Below, one piece after another: positions 10,501 to 17,679 of a DNA stretch of 64,000 nucleotides (position 1 is the first letter of the stretch; each line of letters begins with the position of its first letter). Under the pieces are notes generated by a model that did no database searches, had not been told where the DNA came from, and was given only the letters and a program-made list of their open reading frames with translations. The translations under genes and the position numbers were made by a program. Location: the IMG/VR virus record IMGVR_UViG_3300032245_001520, positions 18,345-82,344 of that record; one strand, written 5' to 3'. The DNA comes from a virus.

Positions 10501-12481
10501 CTTCGAGGAGGACAAGAGGGCGAGAGATGCCTGAGAGGAGGAACCCTCGGTCGTTAGCATTGGCGCCACCCAGTGTGCCGATGCCCGCGAAACCCTCGGA
10601 CTGAATAGCGACAGACCCGAAGTCGGTCTTGCTATTGGTGAGCGACAGAATGGCACCGTTCATAGCCCAGGCACCGACAGCAGCGCCGATGGTGTAACAT
10701 TCGCCTGCCTCGGTGAATGCGTTGGCACCACGCACTCGGAACCCGAAGTGGCGGAAGTCGTTGTCCAGATCGGTGATGCCAGTGCTCAGTCGCCCGTCGC
10801 CGACTCGCAGAGTCTCGTAGTAGTACCGGATGTTCGAGATGGAAGCACGGTTGAGTGTCTCGAGTTGGTACTCAGTCGGAACCTCGTACGGATAGGCATA
10901 CTCGGTGACCAAGGACTGACCCAGTGTTGAGAGAGACACCCAGTCTTGATCGGAGGTGGCGTACACCTCGTAGGCAGCAGGGTCGAGTTGTAGGGAGAAG
11001 GCAGTGCAGGTCTCGGTGATGGCGGATTTGAATCCGGAGACCAGATCGCCGTCGTTGTCTTCGAGGCACATGCCATAGCTCGATCGAAGACTCAGACGTG
11101 TCGCACGAGGCGAGGCGAATGCTGTCGAGTTGCTGCTGATGTTGTCAGGGAAAACACCGGTGGTCGGCGCCACGATCGTGGTCTCGCCAGGGAAGGACAC
11201 TCGGGTGTCGACGCGACCCGCAAACTCGGGGAATGCTTTCTGCACTTTGGTGTAGAAGTCGCGCAGTTCCTGCAGAGTGGCACTGGTGTGACCACGCAGT
11301 CGATGGTGAGAGTAGTTGTGCAGTTCGTACGATGTGCCGTCTGCCGGTTTGAAATACGGAAAAATGTTGCTAACTGCCAGTTTGGTGCCACTCAGATCGT
11401 TGATGCCGGGGGGCAACTGACTGAAGAGCACGTAGGTGGCTCCGGTGCTGTACGCAGACGAGGTGGGCGACAGACGGAAGGTGAACGAGTCGACGGGACT
11501 GGCGTAGTATGCGCCAGGGGGGAATGCGTCGGACCGAATGGTCGTGCTAGGGTACGACACCGATGTGAAGTCGTCCTCGCTCAAACCGTGGGGGCGACGA
11601 GACCGGAAGACTGCCTCGCCGTTGGCGTTTGCTGTGATGGAGACAACGTCGCGGGTCTCGACTTTGTCACAGTAGACGAAGTTGTCGAAGAAGCACCCGC
11701 CCGACCGTTTGAAGATCGATGTGATGGGTTGATTGCTGATCGCGGTGCTAGTGGTGGTCAGTGCGTAGGGGACCGGGTACGCAGGGTGGGTGTATTTCGG
11801 AACGTACGTCGGATGAATCGAACACTCTCTGGGATTGTCGCTGATGATCGAGATGCCAGCAGGGATAACGAGAGCACCGTCTGGAGTGTTGAACTCTTGC
11901 AACTGGTACTGTTGGACGTTTCCGTCTACCGATTGAGAAAAATCAACTGAGAAATCTTGGACGGTGTTACCGGGACCATTGACCACACAATTGCGGCCAC
12001 CAAGGAGAACAACCTGATAGGTGGCGTCAAACCATCCCTTCAGGAAGTTCTCAATGTATAATTTCGTGAGTTGGATGACAGCGCGATTGACTGTGACAAA
12101 CGGGATAGACTGTCCATCATTCTGAAGCGAGTCGGTAGCGTTTGGGTACTCAGGTCCGACGAAGACGGTGTATCCGCCGCTACCACCAAAGAAGGGCGAC
12201 GAGACTGCCTCCCACGTGTTCCTATCAGATCCAATACTAAGCGACTTGGTGTTGACGTCGTACCAGAGTTCGCCTTTTGCAGGGAGGGAGGTTGGTTCCG
12301 AAGGCGAATACGCAGTCGGGCCAATCTTGACGATGCTGCTGTCAGAGACTTGGAAAAATGCTCCAGGATCGACGCTATTTGTATTTAGCCCCAACTCTCC
12401 TGGCACCAAATTGGCCGGGGTGGGGCGTTTTCCGAGGATCGAGGATCGCTTGAAGACGATTTTTACAGCGTTGCTGGACAT
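7529..12481 (-). CDS. Giant virion structural / fibre protein (1650 aa)
   Basis: Residues 1-95 are the shared module (FKRSSILGKRP, PGELGLNTN, AKGELWYD). Next comes a region starting YTVFVGPEYPNATDSL and GQSIPFVTVNRAVIQ, which looks like the opening of a parallel beta-helix: the 'many events listed in a row' pattern known from large cyanophage structural proteins. The middle 900 residues are Tyr/Asn/Ser-rich, without a recognised family. The last 350 residues contain about three copies of a beta domain with the landmarks DNIS-x-x-FDG-x-K-x-x-FDL, NLFVNLGGV-x-Q-x-P and C-x-IRVVT. The C-terminal domain of the 693-residue fibre is related. A promoter-like decamer lies 45 bases upstream. Probably a long tail fibre or a large baseplate-attached spike. 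Confidence 0.8.
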   Translation of the reverse strand: MSSNAVKIVFKRSSILGKRPTPANLVPGELGLNTNSVDPGAFFQVSDSSIVKIGPTAYSPSEPTSLPAKGELWYDVNTKSLSIGSDRNTWEAVSSPFFGGSGGYTVFVGPEYPNATDSLQNDGQSIPFVTVNRAVIQLTKLYIENFLKGWFDATYQVVLLGGRNCVVNGPGNTVQDFSVDFSQSVDGNVQQYQLQEFNTPDGALVIPAGISIISDNPRECSIHPTYVPKYTHPAYPVPYALTTTSTAISNQPITSIFKRSGGCFFDNFVYCDKVETRDVVSITANANGEAVFRSRRPHGLSEDDFTSVSYPSTTIRSDAFPPGAYYASPVDSFTFRLSPTSSAYSTGATYVLFSQLPPGINDLSGTKLAVSNIFPYFKPADGTSYELHNYSHHRLRGHTSATLQELRDFYTKVQKAFPEFAGRVDTRVSFPGETTIVAPTTGVFPDNISSNSTAFASPRATRLSLRSSYGMCLEDNDGDLVSGFKSAITETCTAFSLQLDPAAYEVYATSDQDWVSLSTLGQSLVTEYAYPYEVPTEYQLETLNRASISNIRYYYETLRVGDGRLSTGITDLDNDFRHFGFRVRGANAFTEAGECYTIGAAVGAWAMNGAILSLTNSKTDFGSVAIQSEGFAGIGTLGGANANDRGFLLSGISRPLVLLEEEVKSNEQKRILNLGSKVVRVVQDPTDSSVQLVVLSHPFNPESILPFSLAPGSALYIADPDCSYQGFFVTDGSPTAILSDPTYNGGGVLRLRLSDSRIPMGDQYSNDTSGFDTPYIRRFIDPRSQEQRSYGFFVSSTNPTSLAPQYGSVLRLNQTGQNLSNTLKRGYQFDPGINGGVSQTFSVVGSSPTVSGLSANFNNKVADATQSTTYNVYATLVDGSAPWVQSANFTELGFNTNGQTAFNSAAGSYFTYQNRNYFAAENNIWNTLYYQTNFTTLNGPTKVSPNKVDSPFVTTSVTLRQEPITDSYLGYVQPTLYPTYTGYLAQQPNLTFMRGATPPITQFGAQNVYDGDDGSSGLGIIYKRRLTPVSTATLTVSRTVQTYQAMSLPSDSGATRGRPAIIELDVLSVLGIGDPKEGLIVAQLSHPDVATTEYVRIVNVVSSNVRAIRNYYPEYNPGVFNSDNGTFTPEQWPKGTTVTLCEETNTPEPTVYDPFWSITKSTMYRFFEVMGYSAELMKTYLQPQYWGDRVLPIESIRLSPINGYAAFTSPWPIEFNQPSQVLSNTHTWQYCGYYNPSRGLLKYQTNDISRKLLFDYYATSVWGGRLVVAGVNDYGSTVLYGPVREAVTGNFYQNENPSNNPANRLVYLPPSPTQYPAPILVYSTDNISSEFDGTKVEFDLKREGYNLPSTQLLENGSNLFVNLGGVVQKPGTAYSLVIQDGVVQPKILFTSPPAIGAICDIRVVTSEDNETTLEVVTLSAIPEIDGTTSLFTLSPTEITLKSKDLFAFLSGVGQIPTGDFQGDASYQVQQVFVSTTKVTQLSYLGESPALGTSYDYRAILSGAGYRSREATSVYVQNLDDISPQFNGVKVTFDLIIGGKPVDATIVNAENLFVNLGGVLQTPSKASTLDPNSISYRVVPNLATGTLGIQFSEPPQALTTCNIRVVTAAEFIACAATQSEGLVTQYVLLAGDGVTQRSDGSIDVIDEGLLD

Positions 12482-12526
12482 GTGCTAACGAGCATAGGGA
12501 CCCAAGAGTAAAGACTCTGGCGCAAG

Positions 12527-12536
12527 GGTTTTACCC
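12527..12536 (-). promoter_or_regulatory. Promoter-like decamer, 1650-aa fibre gene
   Basis: GGGTAAAACC followed by CTTGCG, 45 bases before the ATG. The leader contains an imperfect hairpin built from CCAGAGT and ACTCTTGG. Confidence 0.55.
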
Positions 12537-12537
12537 G

Positions 12538-12705
12538 CTACAGGTATGCAGCACCGATGACTGCATCGTCGCTCACATTCCCCCTTTCGCGCAGTGCGAT
12601 CGCGGCATCCAGGTACTTCATGGCAGCATCGTTCTCCTCACTTGAGGACCCGCGATTCTGTTTATACTTGTCGTACAAGGCGACATACTTTTCGTCGTCA
12701 TTCAT
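12538..12705 (-). CDS. Small hypothetical protein (55 aa)
   Basis: Starts at the ATG at 12703-12705, one base after the TGA of the kinase gene (TGA-C-ATG). A longer in-frame reading exists but would overlap the kinase by 47 bases. The product (MNDDEKYVALYDKYKQ..., ending VIGAAYL) is hydrophilic, probably helical, without a known motif. The tight TGA-C-ATG coupling implies translation together with the kinase. Confidence 0.6.
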   Translation of the reverse strand: MNDDEKYVALYDKYKQNRGSSSEENDAAMKYLDAAIALRERGNVSDDAVIGAAYL

Positions 12706-12706
12706 G

Positions 12707-14320
12707 TCAAATTCCTGCATAGAGAGTGTTGATGAGGTCCATAGCTTGCTCATCAGTTATTTTAGCGAACGCGCCTTTCGTGTAAACCTCTGGTTTTTTT
12801 CTAATACCACGGGTCATGATCTCGCCGATCTCGTCGTCAGAAAGACCCATCTCATTCCGCATTTTCGAAATCACGTCGCGTTTGTTCTCATTGACCTTAT
12901 AAAGGGCAGGTGCAACCGTTTCAAGGTCAGCGTAAGTTTTCTGACCTCTCATCACTTGATTCAGTTCCCCCAACCCTGGAACATCCCACCGTTTCACCTG
13001 CCAGTCCCCGTCACCCACGCTAGTGGAACCGCGAGGGGGTTGAAACGCACCGAGTGCCTCGGCGAGTGCAGCACGAGGGTTGTCGAGTGCGAGACCCAGA
13101 TCGACAATTTTGCCCTTGCCGTCTTTGCCAACCATCACGTTGTCAATGTGCATATCGTTGTGTTGAATGCCAGCACGATGCACATCGGCACGCGTCTCCC
13201 AGTAGATAGTTGAGTGTTGTTTACCAGTTGCGTGGTGTGAACCAGGGGTCTTATCGCCGAGGGGTTTCCCGTCGAGTGCCTCCATTGCGATGCGACCGGT
13301 GCGGACGTCGACGAAACTCTGCCTGTTATTGCCAGGACCATTGATCTCAGCACCGATGAGTTTCGGTCCGACACCTACCTCGCCCAGTTTCTTGATGATC
13401 GCTGCCTCCTCAGAGGAAACATCGCCTCGCTTGTGTGCGACGCCACCCTTGGTCTGAATTACGGTGCCGTACGCACCCTGACCGAGTTTCTTCGACCCCG
13501 ACCCCGTGCTCTCTTTCCAGTCGACGGTCTCGCCGATTTTGCGCACTTGGTCGATGCGTGGGAACGCTGAGTCAAAACTGCTTGCGCTGCTTCTTGCCAG
13601 TCGCGTTGCCATCGGAGCGGCGGATGCGTCGGCACCGGGTCCGTTGATGGCACGGTTGAGTCTCTCGTCGCCGTCGCCTTGCTGGTTTCTCAGGTCTCTG
13701 GCGGCGAACAGCAGTGCGGATAGATCACCTTTGAAATCCTCTCGAGTCATCCCCCCGTGCCCCATCGCCTCGTGCAACATGTCAAGGTGCTGTTGCTTGC
13801 GATTGGCAGCGTCAAGTTCCTGGCGCACCGGTCCGACGTTACCGCCGGGCGACCGAGGCATTTGGCGTGGTGCCTGCCAATCCACCTTCAGGTCGGACAT
13901 TTTGTCCGGTGCGTTTGCCTCCTCTTCGAGTCTCTTTTGCAGACCAGGAGTCAGAAACGGTTTGCGCGCGATACCTATAGGTTTCTTTTCCTCCTTCACA
14001 GCGTCAGTCATAGGTTTCCCCGCAGACCCCTTCGGTATCAACCCTGCTGCTTCCAACCGTCGCTTAAACTCCCTGCCCTTCTCGCCGGGGACCACGTTGC
14101 CCCCTCGCTCCGCTGCGATCTGACGGCGGATGTCTTTCGCTTTCTTCTCTGCTTCCCTGCCTCCAATGTGCTTGGCGACGGCAACCAGTTCTTTCGCCCT
14201 GACCTCCTCGCTCGCCTTTTCCAGGGCGCCACGGAGTGTCGTCGGCATGCTGACACGGCAGTATCGCGATTTCTCGATGCAAGTTCCACCGCAGGATTTT
14301 CCACTACCGCATTTTTTCAT
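12707..14320 (-). CDS. Protein kinase with N-terminal cysteine motif (537 aa)
   Basis: Start chosen at the ATG at 14320, 7 bases after the upstream stop; an earlier in-frame start would overlap that gene. Residues 4-21 hold C-x5-C-x3-C-x6-C with the core GKSCGG. A Lys/Arg/Glu-rich helical region follows (30-250). A protein-kinase-like catalytic domain then occupies about 270-430: glycine loop GQGAYGTV (280-287), a candidate VAIK lysine in VAHKRG (297), a helix C glutamate in SSEEA (about 304), hinge MEALDG, catalytic loop HNDMHIDNVMV (HxDxHxxN, 387-397) and metal-binding DLG at 407-409 in place of DFG. All core catalytic positions appear present, so it may be active. The loop HNDxHxxN recalls RIO/lipopolysaccharide-kinase-like or APH-like families more than typical Ser/Thr kinases. 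The position among head-associated genes suggests a virion-borne or late-expressed kinase; target unknown. Confidence 0.82.
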   Translation of the reverse strand: MKKCGSGKSCGGTCIEKSRYCRVSMPTTLRGALEKASEEVRAKELVAVAKHIGGREAEKKAKDIRRQIAAERGGNVVPGEKGREFKRRLEAAGLIPKGSAGKPMTDAVKEEKKPIGIARKPFLTPGLQKRLEEEANAPDKMSDLKVDWQAPRQMPRSPGGNVGPVRQELDAANRKQQHLDMLHEAMGHGGMTREDFKGDLSALLFAARDLRNQQGDGDERLNRAINGPGADASAAPMATRLARSSASSFDSAFPRIDQVRKIGETVDWKESTGSGSKKLGQGAYGTVIQTKGGVAHKRGDVSSEEAAIIKKLGEVGVGPKLIGAEINGPGNNRQSFVDVRTGRIAMEALDGKPLGDKTPGSHHATGKQHSTIYWETRADVHRAGIQHNDMHIDNVMVGKDGKGKIVDLGLALDNPRAALAEALGAFQPPRGSTSVGDGDWQVKRWDVPGLGELNQVMRGQKTYADLETVAPALYKVNENKRDVISKMRNEMGLSDDEIGEIMTRGIRKKPEVYTKGAFAKITDEQAMDLINTLYAGI

Positions 14321-14327
14321 GGGTGTC

Positions 14328-14825
14328 TCAACGATTTGCGCGACGCTCGGCGAAGTCACGAATGCGCGACTCCAGACTGGCGATCTTCTCGTCAAGGTTG
14401 ATGCTCTCCGAGTATCCCATCATGCCATCGTATTGATCAGTCTGGGCAGCACCCAGGTCATTGACCGCAGCAGCAGCGTCGATCCTGCTCTTCTCCTTCG
14501 TCAGTGCCGCCAGTTCTTTCAGTTGAGTCTGCAATGCCTGGAAATTGCCTTGGAGGCGAGACACGCGAATCTTTTCCTGCACTCGCTCAATTTGATCTTC
14601 GACAGCATATCCTTTCTGCTCCAGCGCAGACTGGCGCGACTGGCGTGAGGTAGGGTACAGTTCGTCGTATGCGTTTTCGACAACACTTGTATTTTGTGGC
14701 TCCATAACCGTGCCTCGGAAGTAGTCCGTGGGGTCATGGGTGAAATTCAGGGTTTCGTGCCCCCTTTCAGAATAGATGAGGTATGCGCTCTTCAGCGCCT
14801 CCTCAGAGATGGCATCTTTCCGCAT
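14328..14825 (-). CDS. Coiled-coil hypothetical protein (165 aa)
   Basis: An upstream in-frame ATG at 14867 exists, but the promoter-like decamer lies inside that extension (14851-14860). The ATG at 14825 gives the usual spacing of 25 bases and is preferred. The protein has a central Gln/Glu/Lys-rich coiled coil (about residues 55-115) and a second short coil at the C-terminus (ESINLDEKIASLESRIRDF). No family is recognised. It is followed 7 bases later by the kinase gene and is probably co-transcribed with it. Could be an internal head protein or a scaffold partner. Confidence 0.65.
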   Translation of the reverse strand: MRKDAISEEALKSAYLIYSERGHETLNFTHDPTDYFRGTVMEPQNTSVVENAYDELYPTSRQSRQSALEQKGYAVEDQIERVQEKIRVSRLQGNFQALQTQLKELAALTKEKSRIDAAAAVNDLGAAQTDQYDGMMGYSESINLDEKIASLESRIRDFAERRANR

Positions 14826-14850
14826 AGCCGGGAACAGAGGTTCGTTGACA

Positions 14851-14860
14851 GGTTTTACCC
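14851..14860 (-). promoter_or_regulatory. Promoter-like decamer, coiled-coil gene
   Basis: GGGTAAAACC followed by TGTCAA, 25 bases before the preferred ATG at 14825, and next to a GATCGATC palindrome cluster. Confidence 0.6.
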
Positions 14861-14861
14861 C

Positions 14862-14895
14862 TGCCATGTGTTCGATCGATCATGCTTGTTCGAGC
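14862..14895. repeat. Small GATCGATC element
   Basis: CATGTGTTCGATCGATCATG followed by TTGTTCGAGCACAT: a shorter relative of the two larger clusters, again immediately upstream of a promoter-like decamer (14851-14860). Confidence 0.65.
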
Positions 14896-15620
14896 ACATC
14901 CTGTCCGATCTTGTTGATGATCTTCTGACGACCGCTACCCGTTTTCTCTTTCACCAGTTCTTTGCTTAGTTGCTTCACACCTTTCTGGGGAGCAGGTTGA
15001 ACCATCTTCGGCGAAGGTTTCTTAGAGATTTTCGGCATCTCCTTGTTTTCGCCGTAATCCTCCTCGGCACCCTGCACAAAGTCGCCGACCGCATTCATCC
15101 CCTCGTAGGCAGAGGAGATTTTGTAGGCAACCCACGGCGGCATGTTCTCGCTGCCATCGAGCATGCCGAGAACACTGTCAACGTTCTCTCGCAGAGACCG
15201 CAGTTGACTCATCAGCATGCGCCCATTATCCTCCTCTGAGTGCAGAGGATCCTCTTCCTCGCCCTCCTCAGCATAGTTTGGTGCCGCACGCATTGCCAGT
15301 GTGCCATTCTTGTTGCTCGCTTTCGCCAGCACGTCGGATCGGGGCATTCTTTGGGGCACACCCTCGCTCATCTGCGGATTCTTCAGGTCGCCCTTGCCGG
15401 GTTCTTTCGGTAGGTAGTTCGGAGTCATCTCAGCAGTGGCAACGTCACCCTCGCTGTGCTTGGAGTCCACAGGCGCACAGTTGGGTACCATGCGACCGCC
15501 TTTCTTTTTCATCCCAAACGCTTCGTAGTTCTTCCAACAAGCGTCCTTAAGAGACCTCGCAGTCCCCTCGCTGTACCCCATGGACAGCAGGCGATCCCAG
15601 TCGTAGTTCAAGATTTCCAT
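14880..15620 (-). CDS. Virion-associated hypothetical protein (246 aa)
   Basis: Residues 20-50 contain an ACWKNYEAFGMKKKGGRMVPN segment (given here in part): a Trp/Tyr motif followed by a 'GxxxKxGRxVPNC' end that recurs in small phage head and scaffold-related proteins. A second recognisable stretch, MPPWVAYKISSAYEGMNAV near residue 165, is the 'P-x-W-x-x-x-K-I' motif common in phage-encoded structural or clamp-like proteins. The middle is acidic and probably disordered; the C-terminus is Lys-rich. Its first 13 bases overlap the end of the upstream membrane-protein gene, showing translational coupling. Function unknown. Confidence 0.7.
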   Translation of the reverse strand: MEILNYDWDRLLSMGYSEGTARSLKDACWKNYEAFGMKKKGGRMVPNCAPVDSKHSEGDVATAEMTPNYLPKEPGKGDLKNPQMSEGVPQRMPRSDVLAKASNKNGTLAMRAAPNYAEEGEEEDPLHSEEDNGRMLMSQLRSLRENVDSVLGMLDGSENMPPWVAYKISSAYEGMNAVGDFVQGAEEDYGENKEMPKISKKPSPKMVQPAPQKGVKQLSKELVKEKTGSGRQKIINKIGQDVLEQA

Positions 15621-15886
15621 GGTGTCTCCGCGTGGCGCCAGATTGTAAACTCTTTGTCGAGGTCGTCGACTTTTTCGGACAGGCGAACGTGGTCCTCTCT
15701 GAGTGTGTATTTCAGGGGGAGGTCTGCACGCATGTCGTTGATGGACTTTTCCATCCGCTCCATGTGAATGATAATGGACTCAAAACGACCGTCTATCCTC
15801 CTGCCATTTTTGTCCAGGAAGTACCCGATACCGGTCACAGTCGTGAAGACAGATCCGATGATTCCGATAATTACATCAATGCCCAT
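15608..15886 (-). CDS. Small membrane-anchored coiled-coil protein (92 aa)
   Basis: Residues 1-24 (MGIDVIIGIIGSVFTTVTGI) form a hydrophobic segment suited to one membrane helix. They are followed by a polar amphipathic helix with heptad-like Ile/Met/Leu spacing up to residue 85. The layout recalls holin-accessory or XhlA-like proteins, but XhlA usually has its membrane helix at the C-terminus, so this is only a topological resemblance. No endolysin is visible nearby. The gene lies 2 bases from the upstream gene and overlaps the downstream one by 13 bases. Confidence 0.7.
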   Translation of the reverse strand: MGIDVIIGIIGSVFTTVTGIGYFLDKNGRRIDGRFESIIIHMERMEKSINDMRADLPLKYTLREDHVRLSEKVDDLDKEFTIWRHAETPWKS

Positions 15887-15888
15887 CT

Positions 15889-16596
15889 CTAACTCGGCAG
15901 TCCGGACTCACCTGCTGCCATGCGTTGTTTGACTGAGTCGGGAAGACCGGACTCCAGACCGTGTGCCTTAGCGATCTTGATGATGTTCGCCATCACTTGA
16001 CGGGGGTTCTTGGCACGACCAACTGAGGACCATGCCGCAGAGACGTCTTCGGCGGAGGAGATCGGGAAGGACATTTCTGGACCAGCAAAGGCACCCTTGG
16101 CAGCGCCACTCTGCAGTTCCTTGCGCTTTTCAGTGGACCACTCGCGGTACTCCTGATCCTTGCGCTTCTTGTCACGACAGGACGCACAGGAGCAGTCACA
16201 TCCGCAGTCCTCCTTAAAAGCGGGCAGGGGGGTGCTAAGCACCTCGGCGTCGAGTGACTCTTCCTCGGAGAAGTTGTACTGGACCCGCTTCATCTCCTTG
16301 AATGACTCCATCCGCGCCTTCTTGCGCGAGAAGATTTCTTTCATGGCAGAAGCACCGTCGCAGTGATCGCAATACTCGCGATTGACTGTTGACTCGTTCT
16401 TTTGACGACGTGCTGCGTTTGCCTGAAGGATGCTCTCATTGTGATGGGAGAGATTCCCGTGGATGTCGGGCGACCACTTTTTTCCTTCGCGGTTCCTCTC
16501 CATTAGGTCAGGGATGCCGATCGAGTTACTCGCATTTAACATCCCCCCTGCACCAGGGAGTGTCACCCCGCTGAAATCAAGACTACTTCCGTACAT
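15889..16596 (-). CDS. Cys-rich head-associated protein with DUF6582-like C-terminus (235 aa)
   Basis: Start chosen at the ATG at 16596, 21 bases after the promoter-like decamer; an in-frame start at 16689 would overlap the upstream gene and run through the motif. The middle contains two cysteine clusters, CDHCDG and CGCDCSCASC, that could bind zinc. Residues about 165-225 read GAFAGPEMSFPISSAED, then VGRAKNPRQVMANIIKIA: the 'aFaGP..SFPI....d...A....gra' pattern that I associate with small phage and prophage domains annotated as DUF6582. Likely carried in, or assembled with, the head, but this is inferred from its neighbours. Confidence 0.68.
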   Translation of the reverse strand: MYGSSLDFSGVTLPGAGGMLNASNSIGIPDLMERNREGKKWSPDIHGNLSHHNESILQANAARRQKNESTVNREYCDHCDGASAMKEIFSRKKARMESFKEMKRVQYNFSEEESLDAEVLSTPLPAFKEDCGCDCSCASCRDKKRKDQEYREWSTEKRKELQSGAAKGAFAGPEMSFPISSAEDVSAAWSSVGRAKNPRQVMANIIKIAKAHGLESGLPDSVKQRMAAGESGLPS

Positions 16597-16617
16597 ACGG
16601 GTCAATCGACGTTGAGG

Positions 16618-16627
16618 GGTTTTACCC
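16618..16627 (-). promoter_or_regulatory. Promoter-like decamer, Cys-rich head-associated gene
   Basis: GGGTAAAACC followed by CCTCAAC, 21 bases before the ATG at 16596. The upstream gene ends in TGA directly adjoining the motif. Confidence 0.65.
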
Positions 16628-16996
16628 TCAGTCTTCTTCGTCGGTGTCGTACTCGATCTCGTCGTCACCGATGGAACCGAGCAACTCATCGACGAGTGCG
16701 TCGAGTTCCTCGTCGGAGATCACGTCCGAGTCCAACTCATCGTCCTCAACGTTCTCAGAGTCGTAGTGGTCCTGGGGATTGAACGGTTGGTTCACGGGTT
16801 CTGGGTATCTGCCCGAGGGATAGCGCCATAAGCCCGTATGCGCTATCCAGGGGGAAGTGTTGGAGATTTCTCCGGTTGGAAGTCCTGTCTCCTTATGAAC
16901 ATCCAGGTCTTCGGGGGTTTGCATTTGGGCAGCGTAAGCGGAGCGGAACGCTTCAAGTGCCTCCGCCGAGTAGTCGCCACCGATTCGATTGGTCAT
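16628..16996 (-). CDS. Acidic hypothetical protein (122 aa)
   Basis: Start chosen at the ATG at 16996, 22 bases from the promoter-like decamer; an upstream in-frame start at 17053 would run through the motif and overlap the GIY-YIG gene. The N-terminal half is mixed (MTNRIGGDYSAEALEAFRSA). The C-terminal 45 residues are almost entirely Asp/Glu, ending EYDTDEED, which gives a strongly negative tail. Acidic tails of this kind occur in scaffold-like or internal head proteins. No family recognised. Confidence 0.68.
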   Translation of the reverse strand: MTNRIGGDYSAEALEAFRSAYAAQMQTPEDLDVHKETGLPTGEISNTSPWIAHTGLWRYPSGRYPEPVNQPFNPQDHYDSENVEDDELDSDVISDEELDALVDELLGSIGDDEIEYDTDEED

Positions 16997-17018
16997 GTTT
17001 GATCGAGTTGTTCTGAAT

Positions 17019-17028
17019 GTTTTTACCC
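17019..17028 (-). promoter_or_regulatory. Promoter-like decamer (variant), acidic protein gene
   Basis: Variant GGGTAAAAAC followed by ATTCAG, 22 bases before the ATG at 16996. It lies in the last codons of the GIY-YIG endonuclease gene region. Confidence 0.55.
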
Positions 17029-17673
17029 CCTCCACTTGCGTCCGTTTTTCCACTCTGCCCCCGGGCTGTCCACCTGGTTTCTAATTTCCCCCTCTTTATT
17101 TACCCAGTACTTCCTGCCTTTCAGGGTGTCGCTTATTTTACGTCGCTTTTCATCGTTATACTTTTTTCCTTTCAACGATTCACTAATTTTTCTTCGGGTT
17201 TCCTCACTACGTTTTCGACCGGTGTGCAGCTTGATTAACTTTTGCCGGGTTTCCTCACTAAGCCTTCGTCCCACCAGGGATGAACTAATTTTTTGTCGAG
17301 TAGCTTCGCTTACCTTTTTCCCAAACCTGTGATTTTTCTCTCCTGTGAATGCTTCTTTAAGGGCTATACGGGTTTCTTCGCTAAGTGTTTTTCCCGTGGT
17401 ATCGAACTTTGTGCTGGTTTGTTTCGCCCTATTGGCAAATTGAGGATTTCGTCCCACATCGTAAAATTCGTGCAAAGTAATTTCATCTGCAATCGCCTCT
17501 TCTCTTGTCTTGTAATCGCTTCTCAAAATAATTTTTTGTGCGGGTTTGAAGTTCTTGTCCGAGTAAGACCCGAAGTATGCCGTGTCTTCTTCAGGTAAGC
17601 AGTCACATGACCGGCTGCCTATGTATCCGCGACCCCAATTCTCGAAAGAGTAGTAAACGTAGTGGTTTCTCAT
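17023..17673 (-). CDS. GIY-YIG homing endonuclease with NUMOD3 repeats (216 aa)
   Basis: The N-terminus reads HYVYYSFENWGRGYIGSRS, a GIY-YIG variant (VYY...GYIG), followed by the catalytic-module Arg and Glu candidates in SDKNFKPAQK and EEAIADEITLHEFY. Residues 95-190 contain four to five NUMOD3 DNA-binding repeats of the form LSEETRxKISxSLKGR, ending in a short basic tail with W. This is a typical SegA-like free-standing endonuclease. It is inserted between two small head-associated genes and has no promoter decamer of its own. The gene is visibly more A/T- and Lys-rich than its neighbours, consistent with lateral arrival. Confidence 0.88.
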   Translation of the reverse strand: MRNHYVYYSFENWGRGYIGSRSCDCLPEEDTAYFGSYSDKNFKPAQKIILRSDYKTREEAIADEITLHEFYDVGRNPQFANRAKQTSTKFDTTGKTLSEETRIALKEAFTGEKNHRFGKKVSEATRQKISSSLVGRRLSEETRQKLIKLHTGRKRSEETRRKISESLKGKKYNDEKRRKISDTLKGRKYWVNKEGEIRNQVDSPGAEWKNGRKWRG

Positions 17674-17679
17674 GCGATC

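Noticed and set aside
9511-10656. Minus-strand frame of 381 codons in another phase inside the 1650-residue fibre
   Set aside because: Low-complexity Ser/Pro/Arg/Thr translation typical of an out-of-frame reading of the true gene.
15608-15886. Holin
   Set aside because: There is a membrane helix, but only one, followed by a coiled coil, and no endolysin or spanin nearby. Kept as a generic membrane protein.
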